Source: UBA2030 sp049969475 (GTDB lineage Bacteria; Bacteroidota; Bacteroidia; Bacteroidales; TTA-H9). Taken from it: a stretch of DNA of 64,000 nucleotides. Location of the stretch: contig JBMFOU010000011.1 of assembly GCA_049969475.1 (NCBI GenBank), positions 26,674 to 90,673 of the forward strand, given 5' to 3'. Positions 44,641 through 53,246 of this stretch are shown one piece after another. How positions within the stretch are numbered: the stretch's first letter is position 1; the number at the start of each line of letters is the position of its first letter. The notes beneath the pieces are model-generated. The model did no database searches. It saw only the letters and a program-made list of their open reading frames with translations, and was not told the origin of the DNA. The position numbers and the translations under genes are program-made.

Positions 44641-45537
44641 ATGAAAAACTTCCTTTCATTGATAATCTTGAGTTGTTTGCCCCTTTTCATGATGGGTCAG
44701 GAGCTTAATTGTCAGATTTCGGTTTCGCCTCGTCAGGTTGAAGGAACCGACCGTCAGGTTTACAATACCATGCAAACAGCCCTTTACGAATTTGTAAACA
44801 ACAAACGGTGGACGAATTATCAGTTTAAAACCGAAGAACGTATTGAATGCACTATGCTGATTCAAATCAGCGACCGAATTTCCACCGACGAATTTAAAGG
44901 CACTATGAACCTGGTACTCAGGCGGCCAGTTTACAAAAGCTCATACAATAGCCCCTTATTTAATTATGTTGACAACAACATTCAGTTCAAATACGTAGAA
45001 TACGAACCCCTCGATTTTCAGGAAACGGGCATTACCTCCAATCTTACTGTTCTGATAGCTTATTACGCCTATATATTTATCGGACTCGACTTCGATTCTT
45101 TTACTCTTTACGGAGGTACTCCTTTCTATGAAAAAGCCATGAATATTGTAAATATGGCTCAGAGTTTGCCCCAAAGCGGCTGGAAGTCGTTCGAAAGTCA
45201 GCGCAACAGGTACTGGCTGGCTGAAAATCTAATGAATACTTCTTTCAATAGCCTGCGTGAATTCTGGTATCAATACCACCGGCAGGGTTTAGACCTAATG
45301 GCCGAAGACCTGGAAAGAGGCCGGGCCAACATACTCGAAAGTTTTGAGTTGCTTCGTAGGGCCTATCGCGATAAACCCAACTCTTTCCTGTTTCAGCTCA
45401 TCATGGATGCCAAAAGGGATGAATTCATCAACATTCTGAGTGGTGCTCCCGACAATGATAAGGTAAGAGCCGTAAACCTGCTCAAAGAAATAGACCCAGC
45501 CAATAGCACAAAATATCAGGCAGTGCTCGCAAAATAA
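44641..45537 (+). CDS. DUF4835 family (PorD-like) envelope protein
   Basis: A 298-residue protein with signal peptide (1-20, ending M-M-G-Q) and a DUF4835 body (opening E-L-N-C-Q-I-S-V and containing F-E-S-Q-R-N-R-Y-W-L-A-E). Some annotation sources name this family PorD and associate it with type IX secretion; I treat that as likely rather than proven. The gene starts at ATG 44641, 19 bases after coaBC; an upstream in-frame ATG would overlap coaBC. Order coaBC - DUF4835 - recN is a common Bacteroidetes arrangement. Confidence 0.8.
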   Translation: MKNFLSLIILSCLPLFMMGQELNCQISVSPRQVEGTDRQVYNTMQTALYEFVNNKRWTNYQFKTEERIECTMLIQISDRISTDEFKGTMNLVLRRPVYKSSYNSPLFNYVDNNIQFKYVEYEPLDFQETGITSNLTVLIAYYAYIFIGLDFDSFTLYGGTPFYEKAMNIVNMAQSLPQSGWKSFESQRNRYWLAENLMNTSFNSLREFWYQYHRQGLDLMAEDLERGRANILESFELLRRAYRDKPNSFLFQLIMDAKRDEFINILSGAPDNDKVRAVNLLKEIDPANSTKYQAVLAK

Positions 45538-45564
45538 AACCCTAAAAATCAACTTGTAAGACAA

Positions 45565-47235
45565 ATGCTCACCAGGCTTTCGGTCAAAAATTATGCATTG
45601 ATAGAATCCCTGGAATTTTGTCCGGGCAAGGGGTTTAATATCATTACAGGGGAAACCGGAGCCGGAAAATCCATTTTGCTGGGAGCCCTTGGATTGGTGC
45701 TTGGCAACCGGGCCGATTCGCAGGCTCTGCGCAACCCCAACGAAAAATGTGTTGTTGAGGCTGAATTCAAAGATCTCACACCCGCCATCAACAGCCTTCT
45801 TCAGCAGCAGGAACTCGATGCCGGAGAAGAATTAATCCTGCGCCGCGAAATTCTACCGAATGGCAAAAGCCGGGCTTTTATCAACGATACTCCGGTCAAT
45901 CTTAACCAACTCAGAGAGATAGGAGATTTACTGGTAGATATACACAGCCAGCACGAAACCTTGCTGGTGAATGCAGCCGAGTTTCAACTGGCCGTTGTGG
46001 ACGACTTTGCCCGCAATCGAGAACAACTCATTCATTATCAAAAACTTTTTAAAAAATATAAAGATACCCTGGCTAGGCTCAATCAACTGACGGAAGCCGA
46101 AAATAAAAGCCTGGCCGAACGGGATTATCACGATTTCCTGCTTAACGAACTTCTCGAAGCCCGGCTCAGGGAAGGAGAACAAGCCGAACTTGAGCAGGAA
46201 CTTGAAACCCTTTCGCATGCTGAAGAGATTAGCCTTAAAATCAGGCTAATACTCAATATGCTTGAGAATGAAGAAACGGGTGTAATACAGGCCCTCTCAT
46301 CGCAAGTCTCTGAATTTCATTATTTGGGAAAATTTAAACCCACCCTGACAGAACTGGCTGTAAGGTACGAATCGGCCCTGGTAGAGCTTAAAGATATTCA
46401 GCACGAACTGGAACGGGCAGCCGAAGAAATCCATTACGACCCAACCCGTCTCGAAGAAATCAGCAACCGACTTGACGTCATTTTCCGTCTGCAGAAAAAA
46501 CATAGGGTTAACAGTGAAGAGGCCCTGTTGGCCATACAGGAAGATTTGCAACAAAAAATGGCGCATTTCGATAGCCTCAAGGACGAAATAGCCCAACTCA
46601 CGCAGGAATGCAAAGAACTGGAGGATTCGCTTGAGCAGGCAGCTCAAGAGCTTTATAAGAAACGATTAGAAGCTATCCAGCCCATGCAGGAACGCCTCAA
46701 AGAAACCCTGCAAATGTTGGGAATGCCCGATGCAGAAGTTAAAATTGAAATGGGTATTACTGAAACCTTTACTCCAACGGGCAAAAACGTGGCTACCTTT
46801 TTATTCACTGCCAACACGGGACAAGAACCACGGCCTGTATCGAAGGTGGCCTCAGGTGGAGAACTTTCGCGGCTGATGCTCGCCATCAAATCGCTGATTT
46901 CCAACAAGACGCTCATCCCCGTCATTATTTTTGATGAAATTGACACTGGTGTTTCGGGGGGTATTGCTGACCGAACAGGAAAAGTTATGAAGCGCATGGC
47001 CGAAGCTATGCAGGTTATAGCCATCACCCACATCCCACAGATTGCAGCCCTGGGCGATCATCATTTCATGGTGTTCAAGGAAACCACAGAGCAGACCACC
47101 CGATCGGCCATCAGAAAATTATCGACTCCGGAACGCATCGAAGTAATAGCAGGAATGCTTAGTAATCAACATATTACCGATGCTTCGCGGGAAGCAGCTA
47201 AACAATTACTGTCCTCAGGTGTTAACGTAAGTTGA
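45565..47235 (+). CDS. recN: DNA repair protein RecN
   Basis: A 556-residue SMC-like ATPase: Walker A G-E-T-G-A-G-K-S near residue 29, a long coiled-coil region (about 155-370) and the C-terminal signature V-A-S-G-G-E-L-S-R-L-M followed by Walker B V-I-I-F-D-E-I-D-T-G-V-S-G. It acts in double-strand-break repair by holding DNA ends or sister chromatids. No SOS box was recognised. It is 27 bases after DUF4835. Confidence 0.95.
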   Translation: MLTRLSVKNYALIESLEFCPGKGFNIITGETGAGKSILLGALGLVLGNRADSQALRNPNEKCVVEAEFKDLTPAINSLLQQQELDAGEELILRREILPNGKSRAFINDTPVNLNQLREIGDLLVDIHSQHETLLVNAAEFQLAVVDDFARNREQLIHYQKLFKKYKDTLARLNQLTEAENKSLAERDYHDFLLNELLEARLREGEQAELEQELETLSHAEEISLKIRLILNMLENEETGVIQALSSQVSEFHYLGKFKPTLTELAVRYESALVELKDIQHELERAAEEIHYDPTRLEEISNRLDVIFRLQKKHRVNSEEALLAIQEDLQQKMAHFDSLKDEIAQLTQECKELEDSLEQAAQELYKKRLEAIQPMQERLKETLQMLGMPDAEVKIEMGITETFTPTGKNVATFLFTANTGQEPRPVSKVASGGELSRLMLAIKSLISNKTLIPVIIFDEIDTGVSGGIADRTGKVMKRMAEAMQVIAITHIPQIAALGDHHFMVFKETTEQTTRSAIRKLSTPERIEVIAGMLSNQHITDASREAAKQLLSSGVNVS

Positions 47236-47256
47236 TGTAAACTTTAAAACCTATCT

Positions 47257-48117
47257 ATGGCTTATAATTTACTTAAAGGTAAAAAGGGGGTCATATTTGG
47301 CGCCCTCGACCACAAGTCGATTGCATGGAAAGTGGCCGAAAAAGCGTATGAAGAAGGAGCCGAAATCGTGCTTACCAATACTCCAGCGGCTATTCGTTTT
47401 GGGGAGATTGAGGAACTCGCCCGCAAGACCCAAAGCATTGTAGTTCCTGCCGATGCCACCAATGTAAAAGATATTGAAAACGTTTACCGTGTGGCTATAG
47501 AACGATTCGGAGGGCCTTTCGACTTTATTTTGCATTCTATAGGCATGTCGCTCAATGTTAGAAAAAACCGGCCATACGACGACCTCGACTACGATTATTT
47601 CATGAAAACCATGGACATATCGGCTCTGTCGTTTCATAAGGTCATACAGACGGCTAAAAAAATGGATGCCGTGAAAGAATGGGGAAGCATTGTAGCTCTC
47701 TCTTACATTGCAGCCCAACGCACCCTATTCCGCTACAACGACATGGCCGATGCCAAAGCGGCCCTCGAGTCGATTGCCCGCAGCTTCGGATACATATACG
47801 GACGCGAGAAAAAAGTGCGCATCAACACAGTTTCCCAATCCCCCACCATGACCACTGCAGGGAGTGGAGTAAAAGGTATTGACGATTTGTTCGATTTTAC
47901 CGAGCGAATGTCGCCCCTGGGCAATGCATCGGCTGAAGAATGTGCCGATTACATCATCACCCTTTTCAGCGACCTAACGCGCAAGGTTACCATGCAGAAT
48001 CTATATCACGATGGCGGATTCTCAAGCATGGGTATGAGTGCCCGCGCCATGACCATGTATGCCCGCAGCCTCAACTGCGAGGAATGTGTTAAAAAACTGG
48101 AAGAAGAAGGCGACTAA
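47257..48117 (+). CDS. fabI: Enoyl-ACP reductase (FabI)
   Basis: A 286-residue short-chain dehydrogenase with the FabI nucleotide motif (G-A-L-D-H-K-S-I-A-W, residues 15-24) and the Y-x6-K catalytic pair (Y-N-D-M-A-D-A-K). FabI performs the last reduction in each fatty acid elongation cycle, using NADH or NADPH. It is the last gene of the bamD group, 21 bases after recN, and is followed by a strong terminator at 48142. Confidence 0.92.
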   Translation: MAYNLLKGKKGVIFGALDHKSIAWKVAEKAYEEGAEIVLTNTPAAIRFGEIEELARKTQSIVVPADATNVKDIENVYRVAIERFGGPFDFILHSIGMSLNVRKNRPYDDLDYDYFMKTMDISALSFHKVIQTAKKMDAVKEWGSIVALSYIAAQRTLFRYNDMADAKAALESIARSFGYIYGREKKVRINTVSQSPTMTTAGSGVKGIDDLFDFTERMSPLGNASAEECADYIITLFSDLTRKVTMQNLYHDGGFSSMGMSARAMTMYARSLNCEECVKKLEEEGD

Positions 48118-48141
48118 ATTCCCAAGGTTCAAATTCCTGTA

Positions 48142-48180
48142 AAAGGCAGCGGTTAGTACAACTGCTGCCTTTATAGTTTA
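48142..48180 (+). terminator. Rho-independent terminator after fabI
   Basis: AAAGGCAGC (48142-48150) and GCTGCCTTT (48164-48172) form a perfect 9-bp stem, then ATAGTTTATT. The A-rich 5' side makes it potentially bidirectional. Confidence 0.8.
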
Positions 48181-48298
48181 TTCATTTTCATCACTAAAGG
48201 TAAGTTACCATAAGTAAAAAGGCTCTCTTAAGAATAAAACATTTCGACTTTTAACCCCAAAGGGGAGTATCATCAACCCGTTTGATAAACGCAATCAC

Positions 48299-50380
48299 CT
48301 AAGATTCTGAGCGATAAACTATTTCTTTGCGGATACCCAATTTGCGCATACGCGAATCGAGGGTTTTAGGATTGATGCCAAGCAATCGGGCGGCGCCCCT
48401 CTCGCCACTGACCCTACCCCCAGTAATGCGCAATGCCTCAATAATGTGCTCTTTTTCAACCTCTTCAAGTGTTTTAATAAAAACTCTACTCGTATGGGTA
48501 TCGAGCCATTGAGGGGCGGGTCGGAAATCAGCCAGGTCGAGAACCGAACCTGCTGAAACAATGACAGCTCGCTGGATGGTATGCTCCAGCTCACGAACAT
48601 TGCCTGGCCACTGATAACTCAACAATTTTTGGGTATCCGTTTCGCTAATCCTAAGTATAGGTCTGCCCATTTGTCGGCCATATTTTTCAATAAAAAACCG
48701 GGCCAGTGGGAGTATGTCCTCTTTTCGCTCGCGCAGAGGGGGAATGTGAATAGGGAAGACATTTAACCTAAAAAAGAGGTCACTGCGAAAACGACCTGCT
48801 TCAGACTCGGAACGCAAGTCGCGGTTGGTAGCAGCAATGATGCGAACATCCACCTTAATGCCCGAACGTCCACCTATCCGCTCAATTTCTTTCTCCTGCA
48901 AGGCTCGCAGTAATTTTGCCTGTAGTTCTAAGGGTAATTCCCCGATTTCGTCGAGAAACAGGGTTCCCCCATGGGCCAGCTCAAACTTTCCTATGCGTCG
49001 TTCGGTGGCGCCGGTGAAACTCCCCTTTTCGTGACCAAATAATTCAGACTCAATGAGCTGAGCCGGCAATGCCGCACAGTTTACCATGATGAGGGGCCCC
49101 TGGGCCCTTTGCGAATATTGGTGAATGGCACGGGCTACCAACTCTTTTCCTACTCCTGTCTCGCCTTCAATGAGTACTGTTGTATCGGTAGGCGCCACCT
49201 GTCTAACCTTGAGCATCACCTGCATCATGCGGGGACTCTCAGCTATAAATGTATCTTTTCCGGTAGAACCGCCCACATCCTTCAACAAGGTTGATTTTTC
49301 ACTTTCCAACCTGACTTTCAGGGTTTCTATTTCACGAAAAGCAAAGTAGTTTTCAAGAATGAGCCTTAATTGAGGTAATAAATTATTGAGCTGAATAATT
49401 TCATCCTCAGAGAAAGCATCAAATCTGGCAGAGGCCAGAAACAGCACAATATCGAGCTCTTCTTCCGACTTCAAAATAGTATAAATGGCCTGCTGAATAG
49501 CAAGTCCGGCCGGCTCATACCTGAAAATTTCCGGACCCGCATAATTCATAAGCCCCTGCCTATCAAGCCGAACTACCGGGTCTGCAAAATTTCCCTTCAT
49601 AGCATGCCTGGCCTGCTGATTGATCGGAATCCCATCGGGCAGACGTAAAAACCGGAAATCTCCGTCAGGCATTTTAAGAAAACTGGCCTCTATGTCGGCC
49701 TCCAACCTGCCACTCACCACAATGATGTTGAAAAAGTCGAAATCAATCAGGCGATTGAGCGCCCTGGCCATGTATAAAAAGATATCCGGATCGTTGATCA
49801 CCCGAAGCATCTCATGAGTAAATTCGACCTGAAATTGACGGAAAAGATTTTGACTTCGCAAAACCTCATAAGTCCTTACATTTTCAACGGCACCGGCAAT
49901 AAGATTGCCCAAGTGGCCCAGTAAGGGTAAATCGGCATCCGCAATTGAGCTCATCTCCGCGCATCCAAGCACCAGAAAGCCCAACAGATTACCCCGGTAC
50001 ATCATGGGAATATGAATGGATTCTTTGAGCTGGTATTTATCACGTAATACCCTGAATTCATCAAACTGCTCAGGCACCCGATCCGCATTAACCGAAAAAC
50101 GCCTGATTTGGGGATTTTTAAGGTCATAGCTAAAAGGGGGGCTTTTTAGTAATTCCAAAGGGGCATGCAGACTACGGCCAGCCAGGCCAGTCTTTCCTTC
50201 ATCGGTGTACATCCAGAGTATAGTCCCTATGCTTTTGTCGAGATCGAGCAATACAATACCACTCACCTCGAACCGAAAAATTTCTCTCAAACGCGAATGA
50301 AGTGTACAAAACAATTCCTCTGTATCCGAAATCGTGGCTATAGCCTCGTTAACCAGTAAAAGGGTTTCTATGGATTTCAT
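48299..50380 (-). CDS. Sigma-54-dependent transcriptional activator with GAF domains
   Basis: A 693-residue regulator. GAF-like sensory domains fill about 1-340. The AAA+ domain (about 365-600) has Walker A G-E-T-G-V-G-K-E, the sigma-54 contact loop E-K-G-S-F-T-G-A (GSFTGA rather than GAFTGA, a known variant) and Walker B G-G-T-L-F-L-D-E-I. A Fis-type helix-turn-helix (about 645-690) closes the chain. It resembles NorR/FhlA-type activators lacking a receiver domain, so a small ligand probably controls it. The rpoN gene is not in this window. A near-perfect inverted repeat lies just upstream of its start, suggesting autoregulation. Confidence 0.92.
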   Translation of the reverse strand: MKSIETLLLVNEAIATISDTEELFCTLHSRLREIFRFEVSGIVLLDLDKSIGTILWMYTDEGKTGLAGRSLHAPLELLKSPPFSYDLKNPQIRRFSVNADRVPEQFDEFRVLRDKYQLKESIHIPMMYRGNLLGFLVLGCAEMSSIADADLPLLGHLGNLIAGAVENVRTYEVLRSQNLFRQFQVEFTHEMLRVINDPDIFLYMARALNRLIDFDFFNIIVVSGRLEADIEASFLKMPDGDFRFLRLPDGIPINQQARHAMKGNFADPVVRLDRQGLMNYAGPEIFRYEPAGLAIQQAIYTILKSEEELDIVLFLASARFDAFSEDEIIQLNNLLPQLRLILENYFAFREIETLKVRLESEKSTLLKDVGGSTGKDTFIAESPRMMQVMLKVRQVAPTDTTVLIEGETGVGKELVARAIHQYSQRAQGPLIMVNCAALPAQLIESELFGHEKGSFTGATERRIGKFELAHGGTLFLDEIGELPLELQAKLLRALQEKEIERIGGRSGIKVDVRIIAATNRDLRSESEAGRFRSDLFFRLNVFPIHIPPLRERKEDILPLARFFIEKYGRQMGRPILRISETDTQKLLSYQWPGNVRELEHTIQRAVIVSAGSVLDLADFRPAPQWLDTHTSRVFIKTLEEVEKEHIIEALRITGGRVSGERGAARLLGINPKTLDSRMRKLGIRKEIVYRSES

Positions 50381-50407
50381 GACCTGATTTTAAGCGCAAA
50401 ATTAGAA

Positions 50408-50458
50408 TTTTCTTAAATAAAAGAAATAAATTACAAAAAATTCTATTATTTAAGAAAA
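50408..50458. promoter_or_regulatory. Long inverted repeat upstream of the sigma-54 activator
   Basis: TTTTCTTAAATAAAA (50408-50422) and TATTATTTAAGAAAA (50444-50458) pair at 14 of 15 positions with a 21-base spacer; a nested pair AGAATTTT / AAAATTCT overlaps the same arms. The left arm lies 28 bases upstream of the activator's ATG. All A+T; no GC-rich stem, so a protein-binding site is likelier than a terminator. Confidence 0.6.
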
Positions 50459-50565
50459 ACAACAACAACAGCATCTCTTTACAAGTTACAAAGCATCAAA
50501 GCATTACGAAAACATGGCATAGTCTACAGGCATTCTGGCATGGAGTTGAAAGGAAGAGGGGCAGC

Positions 50566-50679
50566 ATGGATAGGGAAAAAATGCATCAAAGGCTGGAAAA
50601 GGCAGGTCGCCATAGCTGCAGAAATTGTCCCGTCAGGAAGCACAGGGAAAAGCAGCACCGGAAAGCAAAGGACCGATGA
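50566..50679 (+). CDS. Possible 37-residue basic CxxC mini-protein
   Basis: ATG 50566 opens 37 codons ending at TGA 50677-50679. The product is highly basic, with C-R-N-C (C-x2-C) in the middle and many K, R and H. A purine-rich GAAGAGGGG lies 5 bases before the ATG. It sits in the 389-base region between the sigma-54 activator and the beta-barrel gene, 91 bases before the latter. A zinc knuckle or RNA-binding peptide is conceivable, but short open frames occur by chance and I have no comparison to back it. Confidence 0.25.
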   Translation: MDREKMHQRLEKAGRHSCRNCPVRKHREKQHRKAKDR

Positions 50680-50769
50680 CATCAACCTAACGGAAGCCCA
50701 GGCTGACCCGGCCTGCTAAACCCCAGCCCTAAAAAATTTACAATCAAAACATTAATTATTAACCTTAAA

Positions 50770-51447
50770 ATGCACGGAACTATGAAAACGAAAAAACTTC
50801 CCACCTTCGTAATGATTATGGTGCTTGCACTTCTGGCATCACCCAGCTTTGCTCAAAAGGGTTTTAACATTAGCCTCAGTGGTATGGCTCAGAATGCATG
50901 GATCTTCAATTCTGACGACAGCGACAACGATGCCTTCTCTTATAAGGCCTACATACATCCGGCCTTTGGACTGGGCACTGGCTACAACTTCACCGATAAT
51001 GCCGGATTAGGTCTCGATGTATTTTACTCATTCCAGGGCCGCAAACAGGAAGTTAACGGTGTAGAAACCCGTTATAAGCTCGACTACCTGAAAGTGCCTC
51101 TGTATTTCCACTTCAATACCAATCCTTCGGCTAAGGTGATGTTTTCTGCCAACGTAGGTCCTCAGATGAGCATCCTTACCACAGCCAAAATGCTGGATGC
51201 CAACGACAACGAAACCGACCTCAAGGACCAGGATGTGTATGAAGACCTTACCTTTGGTGCTTTCGCTAGTGCCGGTGCCGAGTATAAACTTACCGATCAG
51301 CTGAACCTCTTCGCCCTGGCTCGTTTCGATATGGACTTCACCAATGCTGAAAACGAAGATGCCACAGGCTACAACCCCGACAGAGCCAATTCCTATAACT
51401 CTACACTCGGTTTGCAGCTCGGTTTACGTTACAAATTGGGGAAATAA
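50770..51447 (+). CDS. Outer-membrane beta-barrel protein (porin/OmpW-like family)
   Basis: A protein of 221-225 residues: signal peptide (ending P-S-F-A-Q), then an eight-strand-type barrel with alternating hydrophobic strands and Asn/Asp-rich loops, ending L-G-L-R-Y-K-L-G-K. The family (outer membrane beta-barrel domain, PF13568-like) has members of unknown role. ATG 50770 and ATG 50782 are both possible; the latter gives M-K-T-K-K. It is followed by a strong terminator at 51531, so it is likely a single-gene unit. Confidence 0.85.
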   Translation: MHGTMKTKKLPTFVMIMVLALLASPSFAQKGFNISLSGMAQNAWIFNSDDSDNDAFSYKAYIHPAFGLGTGYNFTDNAGLGLDVFYSFQGRKQEVNGVETRYKLDYLKVPLYFHFNTNPSAKVMFSANVGPQMSILTTAKMLDANDNETDLKDQDVYEDLTFGAFASAGAEYKLTDQLNLFALARFDMDFTNAENEDATGYNPDRANSYNSTLGLQLGLRYKLGK

Positions 51448-51530
51448 AGCATCCGCTGGAAGATTACCGGTTATGCTTCCGGTCCATCAAAAGCAGGTTA
51501 GCAGGCTTCATTGAGTGTTTTGGTTGATGT

Positions 51531-51566
51531 GACAGCTCCGGATTCCGGGGCTGTCTTTCTTATTTA
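51531..51566 (+). terminator. Strong rho-independent terminator
   Basis: An 11-bp stem (one G-U), GACAGCTCCGG / CCGGGGCTGTC, around the loop ATT (51531-51555), then TTTCTTATTT. It ends the beta-barrel transcription unit. Confidence 0.88.
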
Positions 51567-51642
51567 AAGCAATAATAATCAGGCTACATCATTAAAAGAC
51601 CCTAAAACCAAACTAATCGATTCCCCAAACGCTCAGCAATTC

Positions 51643-52020
51643 CTATAAAAATGGTTGGATGGTTTTCATGAGCTCTTCCTTGCGAATGGGTTTAGCTATG
51701 TAAGCATTGCAACCGGCATCGAGAGCTTTCTGCTTATCGCCAGCCAGAGCATAGGCTGTCTGAGCTATAATGGGTATATCTGGATTCAATGCTCTGATTT
51801 GCCGGGTGGCCTCATATCCTCCCATACCAGGCATTTTAAAGTCCATGAGGACCATGCGTATGCCAGGATTATTCTTGAAAATATCTACGGCCTCTTCCCC
51901 TGTACGGGCCCTGATAACACTGAAGCCTTCCCTCTCCAAAGCAGTCTGGAGAAATAAATAACTAAATTCGTCATCTTCAGCTACGAGGATCAGGATAGGA
52001 TTGGAATTGTCTGGATGCAT
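51643..52020 (-). CDS. Single-domain response regulator
   Basis: A 125-residue CheY-like receiver with no output domain. Acidic pocket E15-D16-D17, phosphoacceptor Asp60 in L-M-D-F-K-M-P-G, then Thr (A-Q-T-A-Y-A) and Lys in I-A-K-P. It would pass phosphate between a histidine kinase and another receiver or act by protein contact. No kinase is adjacent. A -7 box precedes it. Confidence 0.9.
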   Translation of the reverse strand: MHPDNSNPILILVAEDDEFSYLFLQTALEREGFSVIRARTGEEAVDIFKNNPGIRMVLMDFKMPGMGGYEATRQIRALNPDIPIIAQTAYALAGDKQKALDAGCNAYIAKPIRKEELMKTIQPFL

Positions 52021-52043
52021 GCTGCCACAGATTTATATGAGGG

Positions 52044-52051
52044 CAAAATTA
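52044..52051 (-). promoter_or_regulatory. -7 box for the response regulator
   Basis: The minus strand reads TAATTTTG, an exact TAnnTTTG, 23 bases upstream of ATG 52020. No -33 TTG found. Confidence 0.5.
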
Positions 52052-52092
52052 ATGAATCAAATAATTAAATCCAGATTATCTTAAAAAAAAAG

Positions 52093-52165
52093 AGCCGGTG
52101 GACGGACTCGAACCGCCGACCAGCTGATTACAAATCAGCTGCTCTACCAGCTGAGCTACACCGGC
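52093..52165 (-). tRNA. tRNA-Thr (anticodon UGU)
   Basis: A 73-base cloverleaf on the minus strand. Acceptor GCCGGTG pairs with CACCGGC plus discriminator T; the D-arm TAGCTCAGCTGGTAGA, anticodon stem GCTGA/TCAGC around TTTGTAA and T-arm GGTTCGAGTCC are all canonical. Anticodon TGT reads ACA and ACG codons for threonine. No CCA is encoded. It has its own upstream promoter (52177-52206). Confidence 0.96.
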
Positions 52166-52176
52166 TTAACGCGGTG

Positions 52177-52206
52177 CAAAAATAGATAAAATTTTTTAAC
52201 CCGCAA
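52177..52206 (-). promoter_or_regulatory. Bacteroidetes promoter for tRNA-Thr
   Basis: Minus strand TTG (52206-52204), 19 bases, then TATTTTTG (52184-52177): exact elements at proper spacing, placed so that transcription begins just before the tRNA. Confidence 0.78.
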
Positions 52207-52255
52207 GGGAATTTCATAGCATAGTTATTTTAACCAAATAGTCAAAAAAATATCC

Positions 52256-52284
52256 TTGAGGCGACGAATTTTTCTGTATTTTTG
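52256..52284 (+). promoter_or_regulatory. Promoter for the ETF/acyl-CoA dehydrogenase operon
   Basis: TTG (52256-52258), 18 bases, then TATTTTTG (52277-52284). Spacing is one below the usual 19-21. Predicted start near 52291, giving a leader of about 54 bases. Confidence 0.65.
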
Positions 52285-52344
52285 CCCTACCAAACGGGAA
52301 ATAATCACAAATATCAACCTAAATCACTAATTAACTGAGAGATT

Positions 52345-53217
52345 ATGACATTTCGAATTGTGGTTTTGGCCAAGCAGGTACCCGATACCCGCAATGTGGG
52401 CAAGGATGCCATGAAAGCCGACGGAACGGTAAATCGTGCGGCCTTGCCCGCGATTTTCAACCCTGAGGACCTAAACGCCCTGGAAATGGCCCTTTGCATG
52501 AAGGATCAAATCGAAGGCGCAGAAGTAATCGTTGTGACGATGGGACCCGGACGGGCTGCCGAAATCATCAGGGAGGCCATGTACCGGGGGGCTGACCGGG
52601 GTTATTTGGTTACCGACCGCAAATTTGCCGGCAGCGATACCCTGGCCACTTCATACGCTCTATCATTAGCCGTGAAAAAGTTGGAACCTTTCCATGTTTT
52701 AATAGCAGGGCGACAGGCCATTGATGGAGATACCGCCCAGGTAGGTCCTCAGACAGCCGAAAAACTGGGCTTGCCTCAAATAACCTATGCCGAAGAGTTA
52801 GTTTCCATAGACACGCAACAGGTGATTATCCGTCGCCGGCTCGAACGCGGGGTTGAAACTGTAAAGGCTCCGCTACCGGTTTGCATCACCGTTCACGGAT
52901 CAGCACCGGCCTGCAGGCCCCGCCATGCCAAACGGGTGATGAAATATAAGCACGCCCGCACTACTACCGAATTGCAGGAAGAAACCCGCGACTATACAGA
53001 GTTGCTCAATGAGCGACCCTGGCTTTCCATTACCGAATGGTCGGTAGAAGACCTTAAAGCCGAGACCGAAAAATTAGGACTGGCTGGTTCGCCTACCAAG
53101 GTTAAAAAAATTGACAATGTAGTGCTCCAGCACAAAGAATCGAAAGTGCTCACAGCATCCGACAGCGATATTGACTGGCTTATGAAGGAATTGATATCCA
53201 GCCATATAATTGGTTGA
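52345..53217 (+). CDS. fixA: Electron transfer flavoprotein subunit beta
   Basis: A 290-residue ETF-beta/FixA. It begins V-V-L-A-K-Q-V-P-D-T and has the family's A-G-R-Q-A-I-D-G-D-T-A-Q-V-G-P-Q motif near 120-135. With the alpha subunit it accepts electrons from the acyl-CoA dehydrogenase encoded downstream. Its stop coincides with a TTGA overlap to the next frame. The length is slightly above that of classical ETF-beta (about 255), as is normal for Bacteroidetes. Confidence 0.93.
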   Translation: MTFRIVVLAKQVPDTRNVGKDAMKADGTVNRAALPAIFNPEDLNALEMALCMKDQIEGAEVIVVTMGPGRAAEIIREAMYRGADRGYLVTDRKFAGSDTLATSYALSLAVKKLEPFHVLIAGRQAIDGDTAQVGPQTAEKLGLPQITYAEELVSIDTQQVIIRRRLERGVETVKAPLPVCITVHGSAPACRPRHAKRVMKYKHARTTTELQEETRDYTELLNERPWLSITEWSVEDLKAETEKLGLAGSPTKVKKIDNVVLQHKESKVLTASDSDIDWLMKELISSHIIG

Positions 53218-53246
53218 TTAATTCGTTAACCTTAAATTTTTCATCC

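Noticed and set aside
48240..48280. CCCCAAAGGGG as a terminator for the sigma-54 activator
   Set aside because: Stem is only 4 bp and the following T-tract is poor; left unannotated.
50521..50545. Sigma-54 -24/-12 site before the beta-barrel gene
   Set aside because: TGGCA motifs are present but no GC lies at the required GG-N10 distance.
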